Shown here one piece after another: positions 1-5,585 of a DNA stretch of 9,211 bases (its first letter is position 1; every line of letters begins with the position of its first letter). This DNA is from a bacterium (GTDB taxonomy: Bacteria > SZUA-182). The DNA is taken from contig QIFF01000091.1 of assembly GCA_003230635.1 (NCBI GenBank), forward strand, positions 1 through 9,211, written 5' to 3'. Position numbers and translations under genes: made by a program. The notes below the pieces were generated by a model. It saw only the letters and a program-made list of their open reading frames with translations, was not told where the DNA came from and did no database searches.

Positions 1-80
1 AATCCTCGGAATATCAAACATATGCCTGCGGTTAAATTTTTCGCATGCCTTGATCTTGAACGAAAATTCTCATTTTTCAA
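1..80 (+). repeat. Left arm of an 80-bp inverted repeat bracketing pgeF
   Basis: Bases 1-80 are the reverse complement of 1279-1358. I find 79 of 80 positions paired; the exception is T40 opposite G1319. The arm begins at the window edge, so it may extend further left. No transposase lies between the arms, only pgeF and other repeats. Near-identity over 80 bp implies a recent or conserved dispersed element present in both orientations. Whether it is mobile cannot be told from here. Confidence 0.9.
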
Positions 81-91
81 GATACCCTTTA
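72..91 (+). repeat. Short dispersed motif, copy 1 (TTTTTCAAGATACCCTTT)
   Basis: An AT-rich 18-20-nt motif that occurs four times in the first 1.4 kb: here, at 1137-1153, at 1392-1410 (with GGTGCCC) and on the minus strand at about 1267-1287. It overlaps the inner edge of the left inverted-repeat arm. Its function is unknown; it may be the conserved end of a dispersed repeat. Confidence 0.6.
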
Positions 92-149
92 GCTAAATTC
101 CAGCAAAAGCATAACAGAGTTAAATTTCCCTGTCAATTGCAGCCTTGAC

Positions 150-190
150 CCAAATCCACCACCTAATTTCAGACCAGGTGGTGGATTTGG
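150..190 (+). repeat. Hairpin repeat, copy 1 (perfect 15-bp arms)
   Basis: The left arm CCAAATCCACCACCT (150-164) and right arm AGGTGGTGGATTTGG (176-190) are perfectly complementary around an 11-nt loop. A diverged copy with a longer loop lies at 2598-2663, upstream of the second HEAT lipoprotein gene. No T-run follows, so it is not a canonical intrinsic terminator. Both copies read through in frame as a peptide like SDQVV(D/N)L, which makes open reading frames extending through them look longer than the real genes. Confidence 0.85.
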
Positions 191-202
191 CTATCGGGCA
201 CT

Positions 203-245
203 CAAAAAATCTTTTTCCTCAGGAATACTTGTGCTATGCTAAAAT
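203..245 (+). repeat. Direct repeat, copy 1, with promoter-like core
   Basis: About 43 nt matching 1159-1202 with two substitutions and one extra A in the second copy. The right half carries an extended -10-like element, TGC followed by TATGCT at 235-240 and then AAAAT. The hexamer 17 nt upstream (TTTTTC, 212-217) is a poor -35 match. It could be a weak promoter for pgeF, but repetition alone could also explain its conservation. Confidence 0.7.
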
Positions 246-275
246 AATACTGAGTGCTTTTTACTCATCCCTCTA

Positions 276-349
276 CTACGGAGAGGGCTTTATCTGTGAG
301 GATACCCTGGTTTTGGACAATCCCCATCTGCTGCCGCCAAAAGAGGGGG
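276..349 (+). pseudogene. Duplicated 3' end of bshB1 (remnant)
   Basis: These 74 bases match 2073-2146, the last codons of bshB1, at 69 of 74 positions (mismatches at 288, 311, 318, 319 and 335). In this frame it reads YGEGFICEDTLVLDNPHLL; the BshB1 tail reads YGEGFICEDTLALEDPHLL. KYGE-type tails are normal for BshB1, so this copy is most simply a leftover of a bshB1-like gene or of a tandem duplication, fused in frame to the 5' end of pgeF. It supplies the most plausible pgeF start (TTG at 313) and its GTGAGGA ribosome-binding sequence. Confidence 0.8.
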
Positions 350-1128
350 TAGCTTATCTAACCCTGGACTTATTGAATCAAGCGGGCTTAATTCATGCCT
401 TCAGTACCCGCCGGGGCGGGGTAAGCCAGGGCTGCTATCAATCCCTTAACCTTAATCCGGCGGTGGGGGATGAAGCAGAGGCAGTAAAGGAAAACCGCCG
501 GCTTTTTTGCCAGGCGCTGGGATTTCCCCTTAAAAATCTGGTTACTATGAAGCAGAGCCATAGCGACCAGGTCGTCGTTCTTAATCAAGCTCCAACGGCC
601 CCCCCGGTTGGGGATGCGCTCATTACCAGCCAGCCTGGTTTGGCCCTGGCCGTGCAGACAGCGGATTGTGTTCCCGTCTTAGCGGCGGACCCAGTCAACA
701 AAGTCGTGGCTGCGGTACATGCCGGATGGCGGGGAACGCTGGCCAATATCCTGGGTAAGACCTTGCAGCAAATGATAAGCCTGGGGGCACAGCCGGAAAA
801 TTGTCTGATCGGCATCGGCCCCTGTATCGGCCCCTGCTGCTACCAGGTGGATAAACAAGTAATTCACCATTTTAGAGCTACTAAAACTCCCTGGGAACAA
901 TTTGTCCGTTCCGAGGGGAAAGACCGCTGGCGGCTGGATTTGGCGGGAATTAACCGATGGCAGGCTGAAGCTGTGGGGGTTCCTGCCGGCAATATTGCCA
1001 GGTTTGACTTATGCACCGCCTGCAAGGAGGAACTTTTTTTCTCCTATCGACGGGAGGGTCAAACCGGGCGCATGATGAGCGTAATATCCCTCTTCCCGGG
1101 GGGGAGGGGTAGGGTGAAAGGGAAGTGA
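313..1128 (+). CDS. pgeF: YfiH/YlmD family purine nucleoside phosphorylase (former 'laccase' family)
   Basis: Members of this family are zinc-dependent enzymes that cleave purine nucleosides such as adenosine by phosphorolysis, and some also deaminate adenosine. They were long annotated as polyphenol oxidase laccases. Hallmarks are HAFSTRRGGVS near the start, KQSHSDQV, QTADC and VHAGWRG, which provide the metal-binding His, Cys and His (residues 83, 119 and 136 from the TTG at 313), then IGPCIGPCCYQV and FFSYRREGQTGRM at the C-terminus. The frame stays open back to a TTG at 145, but that extension runs through a hairpin repeat, a direct repeat and a copied bshB1 tail. I prefer TTG 313, preceded by GTGAGGA, giving 271 residues, close to the family norm. 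The last residues after SVISLF are read from a G-rich dispersed repeat. The exact start is uncertain. Confidence 0.9.
   Translation: MDNPHLLPPKEGVAYLTLDLLNQAGLIHAFSTRRGGVSQGCYQSLNLNPAVGDEAEAVKENRRLFCQALGFPLKNLVTMKQSHSDQVVVLNQAPTAPPVGDALITSQPGLALAVQTADCVPVLAADPVNKVVAAVHAGWRGTLANILGKTLQQMISLGAQPENCLIGIGPCIGPCCYQVDKQVIHHFRATKTPWEQFVRSEGKDRWRLDLAGINRWQAEAVGVPAGNIARFDLCTACKEELFFSYRREGQTGRMMSVISLFPGGRGRVKGK
1088..1122 (+). repeat. G-rich dispersed repeat, copy 1, inside the pgeF 3' end
   Basis: The sequence from CCCTCTTCCCGG through GGGAGGGGTAGGGTGAAAG resembles the element at 8508-8550 and the widespread CCCTCACCCT...CCCTCTCCCC type of intergenic repeat. Here it encodes the non-conserved tail FPGGRGRVKGK of PgeF, so the repeat seems to have replaced or extended the original end of the gene. 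Confidence 0.5.
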
Positions 1129-1158
1129 AAAATCTTATTTTTCAAGATACCCTCCAGT

Positions 1159-1202
1159 CAAAAAAATCTTTTTCCTCAAGAATATTTGTGCTATGCTAAA
1201 AT
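1159..1202 (+). repeat. Direct repeat, copy 2, with promoter-like core
   Basis: This matches 203-245. It contains the same extended -10-like core, TGC plus TATGCT at 1192-1197, followed by AAAAT. It is the only promoter-like sequence I see ahead of bshB1, about 230 nt upstream of its start, so it may drive the bacillithiol/HEAT unit. The -35 region (TTTTTC, 1169-1174) is weak. Confidence 0.65.
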
Positions 1203-1278
1203 TAGGGTGTGTATTAAAAATATTCTACCGGCAAAATCTGCTCGAAACCTTAATTTCCCCTTTTAACTTTAGGGTGCT

Positions 1279-1358
1279 TTGAAAAATGAGAATTTTCGTT
1301 CAAGATCAAGGCATGCGAGAAATTTAACCGCAGGCATATGTTTGATATTCCGAGGATT
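1279..1358 (-). repeat. Right arm of the 80-bp inverted repeat
   Basis: Reverse complement of 1-80 with a single difference (G1319). Together with the left arm it encloses 1198 nt containing pgeF, so inversion of pgeF by homologous recombination between the arms is conceivable. No recombinase is encoded between the arms. Confidence 0.9.
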
Positions 1359-1391
1359 AAAAGCATAACGCAGATATTGGGCGAAAAGGCA

Positions 1392-1410
1392 ATTTTTCAA
1401 GGTGCCCTTT
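1392..1410 (+). repeat. Short dispersed motif, copy 3
   Basis: ATTTTTCAAGGTGCCCTTT, a variant of the motif at 72-91, sits directly upstream of the bshB1 Shine-Dalgarno sequence (GTGAGGAG, about 1416-1423). The position would allow a role in the bshB1 leader, but no fold or partner sequence is apparent. Confidence 0.5.
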
Positions 1411-1428
1411 AACCAGTGAGGAGTTGCT

Positions 1429-2160
1429 ATGAAGCTTGATTTTCTGGTAATTGGCGCTCATCCCGACGATGCCGAGTTGGGAGCGGGCGGCCTTCTACAC
1501 AAAATGAAGCAGAAAGGCTATTGTACCGGCATTGTGGACTTAACCAGAGGGGAAATGGGTTCTCACGGTACGCCTGAAAAAAGATTAGAGGAAGCACAAA
1601 AGTCGGCCTCTATTTTGGGACTGGATGTCCGCCTTAACCTGGATTTGGGGGATGGACGCTTGGTGCCGAATCTGCCCAAAAGGCATGAACTGGCTAAGGC
1701 CATCCGGCAACTCAAACCCACTTTTATCATTGCTCCCTATTTGAACGACCCTCACCCGGATCACGCCGCCGCCGGCAAAATGGCCAAGGGGGCTTTTTAT
1801 GATGCGCGCATCGTAAAGCTGGATTTGGGGTTGTCTCCCTACTCGGTATCCAAGCTCTTTTACTACCCCTGCCATCTGTATCACAGCCCCAGCTTTGTAG
1901 TGGACATCAGCAAAAGTTTTTCGGCTAAGATGAAGGCAATGCTTGCCTACGAATCACAATTTGACCCAAAACTGGAAGAACCCTATGAACAATACATACA
2001 CCTGGGAATTTCCGACTACCGCTTTCATATTGAATCCCGCTGCCGCCATTTCGGCTCGCTGATCAACGTCCGCTACGGAGAGGGTTTTATCTGTGAGGAT
2101 ACCCTGGCTTTGGAGGATCCCCATCTGCTGCTGCCAAAAGAGGGGGAGGGGGCTTGTTAA
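1429..2160 (+). CDS. bshB1: BshB1-type N-acetyl-alpha-D-glucosaminyl L-malate deacetylase
   Basis: BshB1 removes the acetyl group from GlcNAc-malate to give GlcN-malate, the second step of bacillithiol synthesis in the cytoplasm. This 243-residue protein has the LmbE/PIG-L zinc-hydrolase motifs: GAHPDDAELG (residues 9-18, zinc ligands H11 and D14, with D13 the likely general base) and HPDH (109-112, third ligand H112). The region RGEMGSHGTPEKRLEEA is typical of the BshB subgroup. The C-terminal stretch GSLINVRYGEGF also fits BshB1 rather than other PIG-L deacetylases, and bshA in the same unit supports the assignment. The ATG has a strong GAGGAG site five bases upstream. The 3' end overlaps the next gene in TTGTTAA. 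The last 74 bp are nearly duplicated upstream of pgeF. Mycothiol or teicoplanin-type deacetylases are less likely. Confidence 0.9.
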   Translation: MKLDFLVIGAHPDDAELGAGGLLHKMKQKGYCTGIVDLTRGEMGSHGTPEKRLEEAQKSASILGLDVRLNLDLGDGRLVPNLPKRHELAKAIRQLKPTFIIAPYLNDPHPDHAAAGKMAKGAFYDARIVKLDLGLSPYSVSKLFYYPCHLYHSPSFVVDISKSFSAKMKAMLAYESQFDPKLEEPYEQYIHLGISDYRFHIESRCRHFGSLINVRYGEGFICEDTLALEDPHLLLPKEGEGAC

Positions 2161-2576
2161 TAAGCAGGGATGGGCAAGGGGAATTGGGGCGGGGAATTAC
2201 CTGTCTTTGTTTGCTGCTTTTGGTTTGCTTACCCCTTGCCGGCTGTAGTCATGAACTGTCGTATTTTCAAATCAGGGAGTGGGGGGATGATTTGGCGCCG
2301 GAAACCCTGATTGAGGCCCTGAAAAATAAGGATTGGCGTATCCGGCAGGAAGCAGCCCTGAATTTGGGAAGGATTGGGGACATTAAGGCGGTAGAATCCC
2401 TGGTTACGGTATTGAAAGATGAGGATTGGCGAGTTCAATTGGAAGCGGCAAAGGCCCTAGGCAAGATTGGGGAGCCCAAGGCCATCGGGCCGTTAGAAGA
2501 ACTGCTTCAAAGCAGCTCCAACCTTCGTGTCCGCCAGGCGGCTAAAAAAGCCTTGGCGAAAGTCAAGAGGAGGTAA
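2154..2576 (+). CDS. HEAT-repeat lipoprotein 1 (140 aa)
   Basis: Predicted membrane-anchored lipoprotein. A hydrophobic segment (about residues 14-30) ends in the lipobox LAGC with Cys31 as lipidation site. After a short linker come about three PBS-lyase/HEAT-like helical repeats (about 50-76, 78-107 and 109-140) with the pattern LxxxLKxxDWRVRxEAAxALGKIG. HEAT repeats form curved protein-binding scaffolds; no catalytic motif is visible. The TTG start overlaps the bshB1 stop within TTGTTAA and follows a G-rich ribosome-binding stretch (about 2142-2152), which points to translational coupling. The protein ends in RQAAKKALAKVKRR, shared in form with the next two proteins, so the three are tandem paralogues. 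A later start at TTG 2184 would also keep the signal peptide. The specific function is unknown. Confidence 0.8.
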   Translation: MLISRDGQGELGRGITCLCLLLLVCLPLAGCSHELSYFQIREWGDDLAPETLIEALKNKDWRIRQEAALNLGRIGDIKAVESLVTVLKDEDWRVQLEAAKALGKIGEPKAIGPLEELLQSSSNLRVRQAAKKALAKVKRR

Positions 2577-2597
2577 TGGCAACGGTTTTTGTTAAAA

Positions 2598-2663
2598 CCC
2601 AAAACCACCACCTAATTCTGGAAGTCGGCAGCCTTTGTTCTCAGACCAGGTGGTGAATTTGGG
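2598..2663 (+). repeat. Hairpin repeat, copy 2 (16-nt arms, 34-nt loop)
   Basis: The left arm CCCAAAACCACCACCT (2598-2613) pairs with AGGTGGTGAATTTGGG (2648-2663) at 14 of 16 positions. Arms and loop edges (AATT at the left, CAGACC at the right) match the hairpin at 150-190, but this loop is 23 nt longer. It lies in the 106-nt gap between HEAT lipoproteins 1 and 2, just ahead of the latter's ribosome-binding site. It could modulate downstream expression, but no terminator T-run or anti-structure is obvious. Confidence 0.75.
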
Positions 2664-2682
2664 TAATCCCGGGAGGTGCGAA

Positions 2683-3279
2683 ATGAGAAAAGAAAAGGAT
2701 GTGCAAAGAAGCTGGGGGAGAATGATTGTTTGCCTATGCCTGGTGTTGGGGGTTATTACCTTTGTGGGATGTAGTACCTTGTCCGCTCAGACAAAGGCAG
2801 GGCAGGGGGCGGCAGAAGAGGAAGACCCCCTGTTTGCGGCACTGAAGGATAAAGATTGGCGTGTGCGAAGGGATGCAGTACAGGCGTTGGGGAAAAGGGG
2901 GAATGGCCGGGCGGTGGAACTCTTGGTTGTGGCGCTGAAGGATAAAAGTTGGGATGTCCGGGTGGTAGCGGCAAATGCTTTGCTAAGTATTGGAAAACCG
3001 GCAGTGGAGCCTTTGGTTGCCGTGTTAAAGGATGAAGCTTCGGATGTTCGCAGGATAGCGGTAATAACTTTGGGCAAGATTGGGAGCCCTAGGGCGGTGG
3101 AGGTTCTGATTCTTGTAGCAAGGAAGAAGAATTCGGGTATCCGACGGGAAGCGATAGCGGCTTTGGGAAAAATCAAAGGAGCCAGAACAATTATGGTGTT
3201 AAAGGAACTTGTCCAAAATGATACTGACTCTCGTATCCGCCAGGCGGCTAAAGAGGCATTGAAGAAAATCAAAAGGTAG
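2683..3279 (+). CDS. HEAT-repeat lipoprotein 2 (198 aa)
   Basis: Second of the three tandem paralogues. The signal peptide begins MRKEKDVQRSWGR and runs through a hydrophobic core to the lipobox FVGC, lipidated at Cys30. A charged, low-complexity linker (about 31-48, with EEED) is followed by about five HEAT-like repeats to the C-terminus. Typical units read LKDKDWRVRRDAVQALGK and EPLVAVLKDEASDVRR. The start is ATG 2683 with GGGAGGTG at 2671-2678. The open frame extends to TTG 2635, but those extra codons are only the right arm of the hairpin repeat. It is likely a surface or periplasm-facing protein-interaction scaffold. No enzymatic motif is seen and its relation to bacillithiol is unknown. 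Confidence 0.82.
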   Translation: MRKEKDVQRSWGRMIVCLCLVLGVITFVGCSTLSAQTKAGQGAAEEEDPLFAALKDKDWRVRRDAVQALGKRGNGRAVELLVVALKDKSWDVRVVAANALLSIGKPAVEPLVAVLKDEASDVRRIAVITLGKIGSPRAVEVLILVARKKNSGIRREAIAALGKIKGARTIMVLKELVQNDTDSRIRQAAKEALKKIKR

Positions 3280-3294
3280 TGAGGGGAAAGCCAG

Positions 3295-3900
3295 ATGGGT
3301 GCCCAAATGTATGAGCAAGGCAGATGGAACAGAATCATTGTCACCTTTTGCTCAATGTTCCTGCTGAGCTTCATATTGACAGGGTGTGGCCCTTCACTTG
3401 CTCAAATCAAGCAATGGCAGCAGGCCGGGGCGGTAGAACCCCTGATTGCCGCCCTGGAGTATAAGGGTGTGCGAGCGGAAGCGACATTGGCTTTGCTAAG
3501 GCTCGGAAGGCCGGCGGTGGAACCCCTGATTACCGCCTTGAATAATGAAGATGAGGATTTACGGGAGGAAGTGGTAAAGGTTTTAGGAAAGATTAGGAGC
3601 CCCTGGGTGATAGATCCCCTGATCGCCGTGTTGAAGAACGATAAAGAAAACGCCGTTGCCTTAGTAGGCGCAGCCCAGGTGCTGCGAAAGTTTGGTAATT
3701 CCAGGGCGGCGGAACCCCTGATTGCCGGATTGGAACATGAGGCTCCAGAGGTCAGAAGGGAAATGGCGCGGGTTTTGGAGAAACTCGGGGATTTCAGGGC
3801 AATTAAGCCCCTGGAGAAGCTGGCCAAAAATGATCCCGAGCCTAGCGTCCGTCAGGCAGCGCAAGAGGCGTTGGCGAAAATCAAGGGGAGACAGTTTTGA
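3295..3900 (+). CDS. HEAT-repeat lipoprotein 3 (201 aa)
   Basis: Third paralogue of the series. A hydrophobic segment (about 13-30) ends in the lipobox LTGC with Cys31. HEAT-like repeats cover residues about 46 to 197, including units like AVEPLIAALEYKGVRAEATLALLRLG and a final DPEPSVRQAAQEALAKIK-type helix (units described, not quoted in full). The start ATG follows GAGGGGAAAG (3281-3290), 15 nt after the previous stop; ATG 3307 is an alternative. The stop TGA overlaps the bshA start in TTGA, which suggests that synthesis of this extracytoplasmic protein is coupled to cytoplasmic BshA. The function is unknown. Confidence 0.82.
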   Translation: MGAQMYEQGRWNRIIVTFCSMFLLSFILTGCGPSLAQIKQWQQAGAVEPLIAALEYKGVRAEATLALLRLGRPAVEPLITALNNEDEDLREEVVKVLGKIRSPWVIDPLIAVLKNDKENAVALVGAAQVLRKFGNSRAAEPLIAGLEHEAPEVRREMARVLEKLGDFRAIKPLEKLAKNDPEPSVRQAAQEALAKIKGRQF

Positions 3901-5015
3901 AAATCGGCATCATCTGTTACCCCACTTATGGGGGCAGCGGGGTAGTGGCTACTGAATTGGGGTGCTATTTGAGCCGGCGCGGGCACGAGGTGCATTTCAT
4001 CTGCCATAATCTGCCGGCGCGCTTCAACTGCCAGCCAAATACCCATTTTCACCTGGTGGAGGTGGTTTCCTATCCCTTGTTTAAATTCCCCCCTTACACC
4101 CTGGCCCTGGCCTCCAAGACCGCCGAGGTGATTGAAAAATTCGGTCTGGATTTAATTCACGCCCATTATGCGGTGCCTCATGCCACCTCGGCCCATCTAG
4201 CCCAGCAGATTGTGGGGGATACCCACACCAAGATTATCACCACCCTCCACGGCACGGATATTCGCCTGGTAGGGCTGGAGCCTTCCTATTACCGGGCTAC
4301 CAAGCATGCAATCGCCAACAATAACGGCTTGACAGCGGTCTCCCGTTATCTGGCCGAGGTTACCCGCCAGGAGTTCGCCCTACAGCGCCCGATTGAGGTG
4401 ATTCCCAACTTTGTAGATAACCAGCGCTTTGTCCGCAAAGCCAATCCGGCATTGCGCGCCTGCTACGCTAGCCCTGAGGAAAAGATTATTACCCACATTT
4501 CCAATTTCCGGGCGGTCAAGCGCATCCCTGACCTCTTGCATGCCTTTGCCCTGATTGTCCGCAAGATACCGGCTAAGCTTTTGCTGGTAGGCGCTGGCCC
4601 GGAGATCAACCATGCCATGCTGCTGGTCAACAAACTGAAAATTCACGACAAGGTAGTTTTCTTGCACTTGGTGCACCAGGTGGAAGATATTCTGGGGATT
4701 TCCGACTTATTTCTCCTGCCCTCGGAGATGGAGTCCTTTGGCCTGGCGGCGCTGGAAGCGATGAGTTGTGAGGTGCCGGTGGTAGCCAGCCGGGTGGGGG
4801 GACTGCCTGAGGTAATCAAAGAGGGAGAAAACGGATTTCTGGTTGAAGTAGGCGAGGCAGAAGAAATAGCCCGCTGTGCCCTGACCATCTTGCAGGATGA
4901 AAAACTGGCCTTGCAGATGGGGCGAAAGGGACGCCAAATCGCCTGCGAGCAATTCAGCCCGGAAAAAATAATCCCCCATTATGAAAAATATTATCAAGCG
5001 GTTTTGAATTTGTAG
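3897..5015 (+). CDS. bshA: BshA, N-acetyl-alpha-D-glucosaminyl L-malate synthase (GT4)
   Basis: BshA transfers GlcNAc from UDP-GlcNAc to L-malate, the first step of bacillithiol synthesis. The 372-residue protein matches the BshA length and shows family motifs: YPTYGGSGVVATELG (residues 8-22), HAHYAVPHATSA (from 88), TLHGTDI (His118), SNFRAVKR, and the GT4 EX7E motif with E279 and E287 in ESFGLAALE, which contacts the nucleotide sugar. The early YPTYGGSG loop and HAHYAVPHA distinguish BshA from generic GT4 enzymes. It starts at TTG 3897, overlapping the third HEAT gene by four bases, with GGGGAG at 3884-3889. Its stop codon TAG (5013-5015) lies inside the GTAGGA foot of the adjacent REP palindrome, so the original 3' end may have been altered by repeat insertion. 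The bshC ligase is not in the window. Confidence 0.93.
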   Translation: MKIGIICYPTYGGSGVVATELGCYLSRRGHEVHFICHNLPARFNCQPNTHFHLVEVVSYPLFKFPPYTLALASKTAEVIEKFGLDLIHAHYAVPHATSAHLAQQIVGDTHTKIITTLHGTDIRLVGLEPSYYRATKHAIANNNGLTAVSRYLAEVTRQEFALQRPIEVIPNFVDNQRFVRKANPALRACYASPEEKIITHISNFRAVKRIPDLLHAFALIVRKIPAKLLLVGAGPEINHAMLLVNKLKIHDKVVFLHLVHQVEDILGISDLFLLPSEMESFGLAALEAMSCEVPVVASRVGGLPEVIKEGENGFLVEVGEAEEIARCALTILQDEKLALQMGRKGRQIACEQFSPEKIIPHYEKYYQAVLNL

Positions 5016-5093
5016 GAACGGCTTCCAGCCGTGAAGAAATCGTGGCAGGATCCCACTCCCACACATACATTCGCGCCTGGAAGGCGCTCCTAC
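5012..5093 (+). repeat. REPIN-like palindrome left of the RAYT gene
   Basis: Left outer unit GTAGGAACGGCTTCCAGCCG (from 5012) pairs with the right outer unit at 5071-5093, which reads CGCCTGGAAGGCGCTCCTAC on the plus strand. Each unit also folds on itself (CGGCT-TCC-AGCCG and GCGCCT-GGA-AGGCGC). Between them at 5040-5062 is a single inner unit beginning TCGTGGCAGG. The left inner partner present in the downstream element is missing here. GTAG at the foot is the tetranucleotide that RAYT transposases recognise in enterobacterial REPs. The unit overlaps the bshA stop codon. Confidence 0.85.
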
Positions 5094-5104
5094 ATAAACT
5101 AAAA

Positions 5105-5569
5105 ATGAACAAAGTAGCTGTTCAGCAAAGGTTACGAAAGGGAAGATGCTCAATTGAAGGTGGATATTATTTTGTCACCCTCTGTACTAAAGACGGGAAA
5201 AAACTGCTTCACTCCGATAAAGCGGCAAGCATTATCTTTGATTCAATAGGTTGGCTTGAAGAACATGAGGGACTGCAATTGATCTGTTGTGTAATTATGC
5301 CTGATCATGTGCATCTTGTTTTTGTCTTGGGTCAGGAGCAAACGTTATCATCACTAATGCACTCATTAAAAAGCTATACCTCAAATGAAATTAATAAATC
5401 GCTGGGCCGGAGTGGCAGTGTTTGGCAAGTACAATATTATGACCATGGGATAAGGAAAGAGGAAAGCCTTAATGAAATTATTACTTACTGTTATGAGAAT
5501 CCTGTGAGAGCCGGGCTAACAATACATGCCAAAGATTATCCCTATTGGCGATGTAAATACGAAATGTAG
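5105..5569 (+). CDS. REP-associated tyrosine transposase (RAYT, IS200/IS605-like Y1)
   Basis: RAYTs are single-copy, domesticated relatives of IS200/IS605 transposases that nick single-stranded DNA at REP hairpins. From ATG 5105 the protein is 154 residues. It has the YYFVTLCT entry motif, the HUH motif HVH at residues 68-70 within MPDHVHLVF, the WQ..YYDHGIRKEESL segment, and YCYENPVRAGL, where Tyr128 matches the conserved YI..NPVRAGL tyrosine position expected to be the nucleophile. The gene is flanked on both sides by REPIN-like palindromes with GTAG feet, as expected for its substrate. No clear Shine-Dalgarno site precedes the ATG; an in-frame GTG at 5042 lies inside the palindrome and is unlikely. 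The gene is AT-richer than its neighbours, fitting horizontal origin. Confidence 0.9.
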   Translation: MNKVAVQQRLRKGRCSIEGGYYFVTLCTKDGKKLLHSDKAASIIFDSIGWLEEHEGLQLICCVIMPDHVHLVFVLGQEQTLSSLMHSLKSYTSNEINKSLGRSGSVWQVQYYDHGIRKEESLNEIITYCYENPVRAGLTIHAKDYPYWRCKYEM

Positions 5570-5585
5570 AATAGATGTGGGAGTT

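Larger units (their letters stand above)
1129..1428. other. 300-nt non-coding, repeat-filled gap between pgeF and bshB1
   Basis: No credible gene is present. In order it holds copy 2 of the TTTTTCAAGATACCC motif (1137-1153), the second direct repeat with its promoter-like core (1159-1202), about 65 nt that I cannot assign (1207-1270), a minus-strand copy of the motif (about 1267-1287), the right 80-bp inverted-repeat arm (1279-1358), and another motif copy (1392-1410) just before the bshB1 ribosome-binding site. The 11-mer AAAAGCATAAC is shared between 105-115 and 1359-1369, next to the two arms. No intrinsic terminator is evident. Confidence 0.7.

Noticed and set aside
150..190. Intrinsic terminator
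   Set aside because: The stem is strong but no T-run follows; it is also repeated upstream of another gene.
145..312. Longer N-terminus for PgeF starting at TTG 145
   Set aside because: These codons run through a hairpin repeat, a direct repeat and part of the bshB1 tail copy, and have no counterpart in the family.
1..1358. Composite transposon carrying pgeF
   Set aside because: No transposase or recognisable IS lies between or within the arms, and target-site duplications cannot be judged because the left arm is at the window edge.
2635..2682. Longer N-terminus for HEAT lipoprotein 2
   Set aside because: It is encoded by the hairpin repeat arm; ATG 2683 has a strong Shine-Dalgarno sequence and gives a normal signal peptide.
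2787..3374. 195-codon minus-strand open frame opposite the HEAT genes
   Set aside because: Its Ser/Thr/Arg-rich repetitive translation is the mirror of the HEAT repeats, and there is no ribosome-binding site.
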